In this document: in pieces, positions 26,165-32,201 of the stretch
Layout: each line of letters begins with the position of its first letter
Numbering within the stretch: the stretch's first letter is position 1
Assembly (NCBI GenBank): GCA_945869955.1
Contig: CAMBQP010000051.1
Coordinates: 1-32,201, forward strand
DNA from: Schlesneria paludicola DSM 18645
GTDB lineage: Bacteria; Planctomycetota; Planctomycetia; Planctomycetales; Planctomycetaceae
Reading direction: 5' to 3'
Length of the DNA stretch: 32,201 bases
Notes under the pieces: generated by a model
The model's input: only the letters and a program-made list of their open reading frames with translations
What the model was told of the DNA's origin: nothing
Database searches by the model: none
Made by a program: the position numbers and the translations under genes

Positions 26165-26656
26165 GTCGAGATTCTCATCAGGGTAGCGGTAGGGAGAATG
26201 GCAAACGAATCAAACCTGGCCAATTCGTTGAGATCTTAGCCGTAGTATGTCGGCGGAACAGGCTGGAGACAATTGACTTCCAGAGTATACGGGACGGTTT
26301 GCAGTTCCGGGAAGTTGAGAACGCCTCCCTTACTCTTGGATCGTTCACCGTTCAAATGCTGAAGAGATCAACGCAATTTAAACGGACAGGTGAGTTCTCT
26401 CAGGGACCGTCCCCATCAGACGATAGCCCGCTCGGTTCTTCCCGACGGAAATGCGGGAACGTGGATTTAACGCCAAGGCGCCAAGCCGCAGGGGCGCAAA
26501 GAATACAAAAAACGGGTTGGCGTTTGCAAATTTGAAGTCTACCGTTGGTTCGATTTTTCTTTGCGTCCCTGCGACTTTGCGTCCTTGCGTTAAATTTCCA
26601 AAACAGCCCATGCGACCCGGCCCCCGTGTTCTCGCAGAAAAATCCGCCAGCAGCCG
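26165..26656. other. Gene-free gap between the giant cytochrome protein and ribBA
   Basis: The only clear structure is a 38-bp inverted repeat pair at 26466-26594 (own entry). The short open frames through it follow the repeat and have no family resemblance. The left part, next to the start of the giant gene, should contain that gene's promoter, but I could not identify one. Confidence 0.45.
26466..26594. repeat. Imperfect 38-bp inverted repeat (MITE- or REP-like)
   Basis: The arms at 26466-26503 and 26557-26594 are reverse complements with six or so differences; both begin TTTAACGC and end CGCAAAGAA read inward. The 53-base loop has no gene. The composition (CGCCAAGGCGCCAAG, GCGCAAAG) resembles an interspersed repeat seen in many bacterial genomes. 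It sits between two leftward genes and could also fold in RNA as a long hairpin. Confidence 0.75.
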
Positions 26657-27907
26657 CTATTCCGGCAGATTGGCCCCGCCAGGAAACCTATGACCCATTT
26701 TGTCTCGTTTGGTCGCCAGATAGAATTCTCGCTGCTTTTCAGCTGGTGCAATAATCGGAACTTGCTCGACCACCGTCAGATCGAATCCTGGAAACGCGTT
26801 GATCTTCTGCGGATTATTCGTCAGCAACCGAACCGAGGTGAGCCCCAGATCTTTCAGGATTTGCAGGCCGACACCATAGTCACGCGAATCGGCTTTGAAA
26901 CCGAGTTTGTGGTTCGCTTCGACCGTATCATATCCCTGATCCTGGAGCTGATAGGCCTTGAGTTTGGCGAGTAGCCCAATCCCGCGTCCTTCCTGAGGCA
27001 GATAAATCACCGCCCCTGCCCCCTCGTGATGGATCATCCGCATCGCCATGTGCAACTGGTCCCCACAATCACAGCGGAGCGAATCGAGCACATCTCCGGT
27101 GAAACAAGAGGAATGAACTCGCACCAGCGGTGCCGGGACCGAACTGAGGTCACCCCAAACAATCGCCATCGGCTGCTGTTCTTCGTACTGCACGCTGTAG
27201 GCAATGATCTTAAACGAACCATAATCACGCGTCACAAACGGGGTTTCGACTTCCCGCGTGACCAGCTGCTCGCGCCGCCGCCGATAGCGGATAATCTGGT
27301 CGATCGAGATCAGCGGAATGCCAAATTTTTTCGACAGTCCGCGCATCTCGTCAATCCCAGCCATCCCCCCACCCTGCTCGCTCAGGATCTCAATCAGCAC
27401 CCCAACAGGCTTCATCCCCGCCAGACGGAGCAGATCGATGGTCGCCTCGGTATGTCCCGTTCGACGTAGCACTCCCCCCTCTTTCGCCAGTAACGGATTC
27501 AGATGGCCCGGACGGACAAAGTCTGCGGCGACGCTGGCAGGGTCACTCATCGCAACAATCGTTTTGGCACGGTTGTCAGCACTGACACCACTCCCCGCAT
27601 CCCGATGATCGACAGGAGTCATAAACAACGTCTGATTGGGAGCGTTGTTCCGCTGACTATCGACAATGGGCGAAAGCCCCAGTCGATCTGCAGTCTCTTG
27701 CAGCAGCGGTACACACAAGACCCCGGCTCCGTACCGCAGCATGAAGCTGACCATTTCCGGAGTCACCGCTTCTGCGGCACAAACGAAGTCCCCCTCGTTT
27801 TCACGCTCTTCCGCATCCACAACCATCACCAAACGCCCCGCTTTCAACGCATCAATCGCGTCGTCTAGGGGAGAAAAGCAATCGGGTGTGGAGGGAGGAA
27901 CGATCAT
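26657..27907 (-). CDS. ribBA: Bifunctional 3,4-dihydroxy-2-butanone-4-phosphate synthase / GTP cyclohydrolase II
   Basis: Supplies both precursors of riboflavin: the RibB half converts ribulose 5-phosphate to the four-carbon phosphate, and the RibA half opens GTP. 416 aa, normal for the fusion. The RibB motifs are [13 protein letters not shown] (acidic active site), [12 protein letters not shown] and [12 protein letters not shown]. The RibA zinc site has the spacing Cys-10 residues-Cys-x-Cys in [34 protein letters not shown] and LLTNNPQKI supply the GTP-binding and catalytic parts. Both halves look complete. The ATG at 27907 has a poor Shine-Dalgarno. The 130 bases upstream show no FMN-riboswitch signature, but do contain three tandem 17-bp repeats that might be regulatory. 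The other riboflavin genes are not in the window. GTP cyclohydrolase II activity has no evident link to the PTPS-like gene 22 kb away. Confidence 0.96.
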   Translation of the reverse strand: MIVPPSTPDCFSPLDDAIDALKAGRLVMVVDAEERENEGDFVCAAEAVTPEMVSFMLRYGAGVLCVPLLQETADRLGLSPIVDSQRNNAPNQTLFMTPVDHRDAGSGVSADNRAKTIVAMSDPASVAADFVRPGHLNPLLAKEGGVLRRTGHTEATIDLLRLAGMKPVGVLIEILSEQGGGMAGIDEMRGLSKKFGIPLISIDQIIRYRRRREQLVTREVETPFVTRDYGSFKIIAYSVQYEEQQPMAIVWGDLSSVPAPLVRVHSSCFTGDVLDSLRCDCGDQLHMAMRMIHHEGAGAVIYLPQEGRGIGLLAKLKAYQLQDQGYDTVEANHKLGFKADSRDYGVGLQILKDLGLTSVRLLTNNPQKINAFPGFDLTVVEQVPIIAPAEKQREFYLATKRDKMGHRFPGGANLPE

Positions 27908-27968
27908 CGTGTCACTAAGCCAATCATTACAGGGATAAAAACAGTTGCCGGGAAATTATAGCAGGGCC

Positions 27969-28019
27969 GCCACTGAAGTACGGGTGCCACTGCAGAGCGG
28001 TTGCCACTGGAGCGCGGCC
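27969..28019. repeat. Three tandem 17-bp repeats upstream of ribBA
   Basis: Units at 27969, 27986 and 28003 share GCCACTGNAG-N2-CGG-N2 and are followed by a further GCCAC. They fill the gap between the PQQ-propeller stop (28039) and the ribBA start, 62-112 bases ahead of the ATG. Seventeen bases is not an exact number of helical turns, so cooperative binding on one face is not clear. Confidence 0.8.
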
Positions 28020-28038
28020 GCCACAATTCCTGGCGAGT

Positions 28039-29367
28039 CTACTTTGCCAGATCGACGCAGATCAGCTCTTTGTCGTTGCGGACATACATCCGCTTGTTGG
28101 CATAAGCGGGGGCACACCAGGCGACCTCGCGTCCAAACGCATTATTGGTCGCATCAATCACATGCATGCGGGAAAGTTCCGTAAAGCCCTTCGCGGTGAT
28201 TTGTCCAATAATCAGGTCACCCGTTTCCGCAAACATCCAAAACTTGTCGGACGAGCCCGCTCGAACCAGAAATACGGTTCCGCTCCCGACCTTCCGTTCG
28301 CCCAGCGGCTGCGGAGTCGTCCACTGAATGTCACCACTGGGAATGTCAAAGCAGCGCAGGTCACCGCTTTGATCCAGCCCAAAGATCTTGCCATCCATCA
28401 GGAATGGCTGAACATTGACCGGAGAAATCCCTTTTTTGGCTTGATCACGCCAGACGGTCTTGGCTCCCGGTTTGTCGGCAGCCAATTCCAGCAGAATGTT
28501 TTTGTTGTTATAGCCCCCCACAAACAGAAAATTCCCCAGTTGGATCGGAGTCATAATGATCGAACCATTGTCCCCCTTGTAATCCTGTAACCAGTACTGC
28601 TTGCCCGTTTCGGGATCAACCGAGTAGATCGAATCGGGGCTGCAAATAATCAACTGTCGTACACCCGCGTGCTGAATGATCAGCGGAGGCGAATAACCCT
28701 GTTCCGTCGCGGTCCCCGTTCGCCAGATCTCGACACCCGTGTCTTTGTTCAACGCAACACAGTGCGACCCTTCGCCCCCCGCCAGAATGATCAGCTTGTT
28801 GCCATCAATCAGCGGCTGACTGGCATACCCCCACAACGCCGCTTTCGTCTTGTAAGTCTCTTTCAGATTCTGGGACCAGACCACGTCCCCCGAAGTGGCG
28901 TCGAGACACGCAATCATCCCTTCAGCACCATGCGCATAGACCTTTCCGCCATGAATCAGCGGAGTCGTACGGGGTCCTGCCGGATACGAAATCGAGTAAG
29001 TCTCGGCCTTTTCTTTCGACCAGAGCTGTTTCCCCGTCTTTTCATCGAAACAGAGAATTCGCTCGACACCCGTCGATTCCTTGCGGGCGAAGTTGTCGAC
29101 TTTGACATCGTCCCTGGTCACATAATCGGTGACGTAAACCTTCCCTCCGGCCACGGCGGGACCCGAGTACCCCCCGGCGACTGGTGCCCGCCAGACAATC
29201 TTAGCCTCTTTCGGCAACGTGTCGACCAGCCCGGTTTCGCGCCAGACGTTATCGCGTTTTGGCCCCATCCACTGCGGCCAGTCATCCGCCCGAGCCGGAG
29301 CCTGAACGACCCCCTGCACGATGATGGCACCAAAAACTGACAGACACAGGCAAGTTCGAAGCATCAT
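28039..29367 (-). CDS. Secreted PQQ-type beta-propeller protein
   Basis: 442-aa protein of the PQQ_2/BamB-like propeller group that is abundant in planctomycetes. The start is the first of two adjacent ATG codons (29367), with AGGG five bases ahead; the open frame begins 23 codons earlier without a signal-like N-terminus. The signal peptide MMLRTCLCLSVFGAIIVQG ends near APARADD. The mature N-terminus DDWPQWMGPKRDNVW is the usual WPQWxGP opening. Repeating blades are visible: GKVYVTDYV, ILCFDEKTGKQLWSKE, MIACLDATSGDVVWSQN, CVALNKDTGVEIWRTG and IYSVDPETGKQYWLQD. No methanol-dehydrogenase catalytic motif or heme site is seen, so it is more likely a binding or scaffold propeller than a quinoprotein enzyme. 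It lies 131 bases ahead of ribBA and 131 bases after the class-V aminotransferase gene, on the same strand. Confidence 0.9.
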   Translation of the reverse strand: MMLRTCLCLSVFGAIIVQGVVQAPARADDWPQWMGPKRDNVWRETGLVDTLPKEAKIVWRAPVAGGYSGPAVAGGKVYVTDYVTRDDVKVDNFARKESTGVERILCFDEKTGKQLWSKEKAETYSISYPAGPRTTPLIHGGKVYAHGAEGMIACLDATSGDVVWSQNLKETYKTKAALWGYASQPLIDGNKLIILAGGEGSHCVALNKDTGVEIWRTGTATEQGYSPPLIIQHAGVRQLIICSPDSIYSVDPETGKQYWLQDYKGDNGSIIMTPIQLGNFLFVGGYNNKNILLELAADKPGAKTVWRDQAKKGISPVNVQPFLMDGKIFGLDQSGDLRCFDIPSGDIQWTTPQPLGERKVGSGTVFLVRAGSSDKFWMFAETGDLIIGQITAKGFTELSRMHVIDATNNAFGREVAWCAPAYANKRMYVRNDKELICVDLAK

Positions 29368-29498
29368 AGAATCCCTAAAGAACAAGAGGTTTACTGGCGG
29401 AATGGTAGTTCCCCTTCGCGATCGCATGCAAGCCACGCCCAGCCCCCTAGGGGCCTGCGGCGGGTCATCCGCCAGAGAAGTCCCTTCGCACCCCAGAA

Positions 29499-30803
29499 TC
29501 AGGCATCAGCGAATGAGACCAATTTCTTCAGGCTTTCGAGTAACCTGGCCACTTCCTCTACCGTATTATAGTGCATCAATCCCACCCGGACGACACCCTG
29601 CGGTTCCAACCCGAAAAACTCAGTCAACTGTAACGCATAAAAGTTGCCATGCCCGACGAATAATCCCGATCGCCCCAGCGTTTCCGCAATCTGGATGGCC
29701 GACAGCCGATCATGGACAAAACTGACCGTCGGTGTTCGTTCCTGCAGCCGCCCCAGGTCGGTGAGCCCCAGAATCTTCAGCCCCGGAATCTGACTCAAAC
29801 CTGATAGCAGCAATTCCGCGAGCTGCCGTTCATAGTCACCGATGGCGTGATACCCCCGCTGTAGAGTCGCTCGCAACGTGGCGACAGCCGGAGCGGTGGC
29901 ATGACTGGCGTTCGTCGCCGAGGCCGTGACAACCTGGCGCCCCAGATCGGCCAGATAATCGACCGCCGCTTTCGCCCCCGCAATCCCCTCAAAATTTTGC
30001 GTCCCCGTCATCCAGCGTCCCGGCAACGACTCGGTCACCGGACGAAGCTTATACGGCGACAGGGATTTCAATCGCTCGGGCCTCCCATACAAAACCCCCA
30101 CATGCGGACCAAAAAACTTGTAGGCGGAACAAGCGAGCCAGTCACAATTCCACTCGGTCACATCCGGTAGCGAATGCGGGGCATAATGGACCGCATCCAG
30201 AAAGACCTGAGCACCAGCTGCCTGAGCTTCACGGCAGATTTCCTGAACTGGATTGACGGTCCCCACGATGTTTGAGGCACATCCAACCGCCACCAACCGG
30301 GTTTTGGCCGAAAGCTTGGACCGGAAGTCGTCCAAATCAAGCGTGCAATCGGCACGATGAAACTCGACATACCGCACCGTCGCCCCCGCATCCCGTGCCG
30401 CCAAGACCCACGGAGTCACATTTGCGTCATGATCCAGCCGCGTCACCAGGATTTCATCCCCCGGCTGCCAGGTCCGACTGAGAGCTCGACTGAGTGCAAA
30501 CGTGAGCGTCGTCATGTTGGCACCGAAGACGATCGACTCGGGATGCGGTGTACCGAGCAGTGCCGCGACGGTGGCATGTGCCGATTCCAGTAACTGATCG
30601 CTCTCGACAGCGGTCGGATACTGGCCGCCACGATTGGCATTGGTGTGGGCCATGTAATGCCCCACGGCATCAATCACCCGCTGCGGAACCTGACTTCCCC
30701 CCGGCCCATCAAAAAACGCGACCGGGTGCTTGGCAACAGTTCTCCGTAAGCCAGGAAACTGATCGCGGCACCACGTCAAAGGAAACGTCGTTGGTATGGT
30801 CAT
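29499..30803 (-). CDS. Class-V aminotransferase, cysteine desulfurase-like (VC1184-type)
   Basis: 434-aa fold-type I PLP enzyme. The N-terminal VAFFDGPGGSQVPQRVIDA and NANRGGQYPTA are the signature of the VC1184-like branch of class-V aminotransferases. The PLP phosphate and ring contacts appear as FGANMTTLTFALSRAL, DHDANVTPW and VFLDAVHYAPH. The Schiff-base lysine is Lys229 in CSAYKFFGPHVGVLYGR. The C-terminus VVRVGLMHYNTVEEVARLLESL is typical. The catalytic cysteine of SufS-type desulfurases (in HHCAQP) has no equivalent; the region reads LFVGHGNFYALQL. Sulfur transfer is therefore unlikely despite the usual annotation as cysteine desulfurase. Relatives include isopenicillin-epimerase-like and kynureninase-like enzymes. 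The substrate is unknown, and the genes downstream give no clue. Confidence 0.9.
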   Translation of the reverse strand: MTIPTTFPLTWCRDQFPGLRRTVAKHPVAFFDGPGGSQVPQRVIDAVGHYMAHTNANRGGQYPTAVESDQLLESAHATVAALLGTPHPESIVFGANMTTLTFALSRALSRTWQPGDEILVTRLDHDANVTPWVLAARDAGATVRYVEFHRADCTLDLDDFRSKLSAKTRLVAVGCASNIVGTVNPVQEICREAQAAGAQVFLDAVHYAPHSLPDVTEWNCDWLACSAYKFFGPHVGVLYGRPERLKSLSPYKLRPVTESLPGRWMTGTQNFEGIAGAKAAVDYLADLGRQVVTASATNASHATAPAVATLRATLQRGYHAIGDYERQLAELLLSGLSQIPGLKILGLTDLGRLQERTPTVSFVHDRLSAIQIAETLGRSGLFVGHGNFYALQLTEFFGLEPQGVVRVGLMHYNTVEEVARLLESLKKLVSFADA

Positions 30804-31062
30804 TCGAGTGATCCATTCATGGGGTATTGCAAAAGTGGCCAGTCGGGCAAATCAGGGGACAAGCGTCGTCAAATTCGTTCCGATTTTGAGACGGATGCGG
30901 GGTTCTCAATGACGACCTGAATCGTCGCACGCAACCGGTTCTAGCGTTTTTCAGCGGTTCGCAAAAGTCGCTGGATGACAGTGGCCGCCTGGCAGTCTGT
31001 TGAAAAAGGGGGACAGGCACCTCGCACTGTGTATTATTCAAGTGGATTTCTGAGGCTTATGC

Positions 31063-31092
31063 CACTGCTTGTCCGCTCTGGGACAAGCAGTG
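31063..31092. repeat. Perfect hairpin CACTGCTTGTCC / GGACAAGCAGTG
   Basis: A twelve-base-pair stem with a six-base loop GCTCTG. It follows a stretch reading GTTGAAAAAGGGGGACAGGC, which looks like another repeat family. There is no T-run, so it is more like a REP-type element than a terminator. Confidence 0.7.
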
Positions 31093-31235
31093 CCAAACAT
31101 CTCTGGACACGCCACCTTGTATTCACCGCCCCCTGCTTGACGATGTCGTCCCACCAGACAATCCAACAAAATCGTTGAAGAGTGGCGATTACCCGAACCG
31201 AATCTCACAGCCAAAGACTGCGGGCAGGTCCTGTC

Positions 31236-31276
31236 CCCTCGCCCCGGTACTCCGGGGAGAGGGTTAGGGTGAGGGG
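31236..31276 (+). repeat. REP-like hairpin element, pair 2 left
   Basis: Same element as at 15301: stem CCCTCGCCCCGG / CCGGGGAGAGGG (one mismatch) around TACT, then TTAGGGTGAGGGG. The flanking GTTCTTCGA is shared with the 15.3-kb copy. Confidence 0.85.
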
Positions 31277-31376
31277 TTCTTCGAACGTCAAGGTCACCCG
31301 CAGCAGTTCGCGATTCATTTTCTGAGAATCACCGAGAATTCGACGAGATGTTTACGTTTAACGGCGGCGGGAAAAG

Positions 31377-31424
31377 CCCCCTCACCCTAACCCTAACCCT
31401 CTCCCCGGAGTACCGGGGCGAGGG
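31377..31424 (-). repeat. REP-like hairpin element, pair 2 right (inverted)
   Basis: Inverted copy with an extra CCCTAA in its tail. The stem is CCCTCTCCCCGG / CCGGGGCGAGGG around AGTA, with one mismatch. The space to its partner is 100 bases, against 134 in pair 1. Confidence 0.85.
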
Positions 31425-31522
31425 GACTCGCTCCAGTCCTCGCAGTGACATCGTAAGTCGCCACTCAATAAAAACCGGACTGTTGATATGGCGTCGCGGG
31501 AAGAAACGAGCAAGACGAAGAG

Positions 31523-31552
31523 CACTGCTTCTCCGAAGACTCCGAAGCAGTG
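31523..31552. repeat. Hairpin CACTGCTTC / GAAGCAGTG
   Basis: A perfect nine-base-pair stem with a 12-base loop. It shares the outer CACTGCTT/AAGCAGTG with the hairpin at 31063 but has a different inner stem and loop, so the two may be members of one family. Confidence 0.6.
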
Positions 31553-31615
31553 GCACCTTGGCCAGCCGGGCCAGTCCTGCCAAAAAATCTCTAAACCCTG
31601 ATGATTGAAGGAGAT

Positions 31616-31673
31616 GGGACTGGCCAAGCGGCTGGCCACCGGTTGGCCAATTGGCCAGCCCGTGGCCAGTCCC
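31616..31673. repeat. Nested palindrome built on TGGCCA
   Basis: The outer arms GGGACTGGCCA (31616-31626) and TGGCCAGTCCC (31663-31673) pair perfectly. The inner arms GGCTGGCCA (31630-31638) and TGGCCAGCC (31652-31660) also pair perfectly, and the core TTGGCCAA (31643-31650) is itself a palindrome. TGGCCA occurs five times in 58 bases. Confidence 0.8.
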
Positions 31674-31775
31674 TCCGAGATTTCTTTTGAACAACAGACC
31701 GAATTCCCAAACATCGAAATCACCTGCGATATTCCCACATCCACATCCGATTCACAAAACATCCATCGCGACCAA

Positions 31776-31823
31776 GGAGGAAAGGGGACTGACTCCGTCC
31801 GCGGTGTCTGTCCCCTTTCCTCC
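31776..31823 (+). repeat. Hairpin array unit A
   Basis: A perfect 14-bp stem GGAGGAAAGGGGAC / GTCCCCTTTCCTCC closing a 20-base loop that begins TGACTCCGTCCGCGG. It is followed by the linker GGCGCGACCAGCTCGTCGCG, itself able to form a CGCGAC/GTCGCG hairpin. Confidence 0.85.
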
Positions 31824-31843
31824 CGGCGCGACCAGCTCGTCGC

Positions 31844-31883
31844 GTGAAAGAACGGGGACCGACTCCGTCCGCGGTGTCTGTCC
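31844..31883 (+). repeat. Hairpin array unit B (right arm lost)
   Basis: The left arm GTGAAAGAACGGGGAC and the shared loop are present. The right side continues GTCCACAGCGCGACC, so the stem cannot form fully. It looks truncated or recombined into the next unit. Confidence 0.75.
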
Positions 31884-31896
31884 ACAGCGCGACCAG

Positions 31897-31944
31897 GGAG
31901 GAAAGGGGACTGACTCCGTCTGCGGTGTCTGTCCCCTTTCCTCC
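31897..31944 (+). repeat. Hairpin array unit C
   Basis: Same stem as unit A, 121 bases further on, with one base different in the loop (CCGTCTGCGG). The same CGCGACCAGCTCGTCGCG linker follows, so A+B and C+D form a 121-bp direct repeat. Confidence 0.85.
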
Positions 31945-31964
31945 CGGCGCGACCAGCTCGTCGC

Positions 31965-32016
31965 GTGGAAGAACGGGAACTGACTCCGTCCGCGGTGTCT
32001 GTCCCCGTTCTTCCAC
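31965..32016 (+). repeat. Hairpin array unit D
   Basis: The stem GTGGAAGAACGGGAAC / GTCCCCGTTCTTCCAC has one mismatch in 16 bp. The arms are completely different from those of units A and C, yet the loop is the same. Confidence 0.85.
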
Positions 32017-32201
32017 GATTGAGTGATTTTACCAACAAACGAATGTACCGCGAGACCAAACATCCAAACGTTTGGAAAGAACTTCCAAAACTGTCGCCCC
32101 CTGAGCCAGCGGAAAAACCAAAGGATCAGAACTCGTTTCCGTCGTTCGACTGAAAAGTCACTCGACGACAGCAAATCCTCATTTATTGGACTTTTTTCCC
32201 T

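Larger units (their letters stand above)
30804..32201. other. Gene-free, hairpin-rich region at the right edge
   Basis: About 1.4 kb with no credible gene. All open frames here are translations of the repeats or lack family resemblance. It carries two CACTGCTT hairpins, a second inverted pair of REP-like elements, a nested palindrome and a four-unit hairpin array (separate entries). Near the edge there are a perfect palindrome TCCAAACGTTTGGA (32063-32076) and an overlapping hairpin TTTGGAA-AGAAC-TTCCAAA (32071-32089). 30811-31060 shows nothing I can name. Confidence 0.55.

Noticed and set aside
27908-28038. FMN riboswitch ahead of ribBA
   Set aside because: No RFN-element conserved segments were recognised; the leader contains 17-bp iterons instead.
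31377-31396. Telomere-like CCCTAACCCTAA run
   Set aside because: Only two copies, in the tail of the REP-like element that is also found at 15.3-15.5 kb; not a telomere or origin signal.
31382-32059. 225-codon leftward frame and several overlapping frames on both strands
   Set aside because: They run across the REP-like, TGGCCA and array hairpins and repeat the same peptides in step with the DNA repeats.

Overview
The window looks like a chromosomal segment of a planctomycete (Planctomycetaceae or a relative). This rests on family content: a DUF1549/DUF1553 cytochrome-c protein, a Tat-exported Gfo/Idh/MocA oxidoreductase, a very large FG-GAP/dehydrogenase/HEAT/cytochrome-c protein of the Pirellula-Verrucomicrobium type, a secreted PQQ-type propeller, and many interspersed hairpin repeats. 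No rRNA, tRNA, CRISPR array or phage module was seen.

Layout. 1-5353 is a leftward block: the 5' part of the DUF1549/1553 gene (cut by the window edge), a Gfo/Idh/MocA oxidoreductase, a 6-pyruvoyl-tetrahydropterin/QueD-type enzyme and a CitG-family protein. The last two are neighbours, which suggests pterin or C1-cofactor chemistry. Diverging from them at 5557-9435 is a rightward unit, SDR - glpK - glpD, for glycerol uptake into central metabolism; glpK and glpD overlap by 4 bases. 9436-11360 holds a 230-bp direct-repeat family in two blocks with a RAYT/IS200-like tyrosine transposase between them. 11547-15155 is a leftward TIR-STAND NTPase-FGE (C-type-lectin-fold) protein, whose last 100 coding bases look like the variable region of a diversity-generating retroelement (DGR). 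15156-15842 is gene-free, with a leftward terminator and a pair of REP-like hairpins. 15843-16483 is a small rightward BON-like/STAS pair.

16604-30803 is leftward again: class-V aminotransferase, PQQ-propeller protein, RibBA, the giant cytochrome-c/dehydrogenase protein, and an RND efflux adaptor plus pump. Short tandem repeats and inverted repeats sit in several of the gaps. 30804-32201 has no credible gene. It is packed with hairpins: a second inverted pair of the same REP-like element, a nested TGGCCA palindrome, and four related units that share a loop but use different stems, two of which pair almost perfectly.

Most interesting for follow-up: (1) the TIR-STAND-FGE gene as a possible DGR target combined with an NADase-type immune effector; (2) the RAYT between 230-bp structured repeats; (3) the hairpin array at the right end, with stems that change while pairing is kept; (4) the CitG/PTPS neighbours. 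No tool was run. Family names come from reading motifs, and starts were chosen by start codon and upstream Shine-Dalgarno-like sequence.
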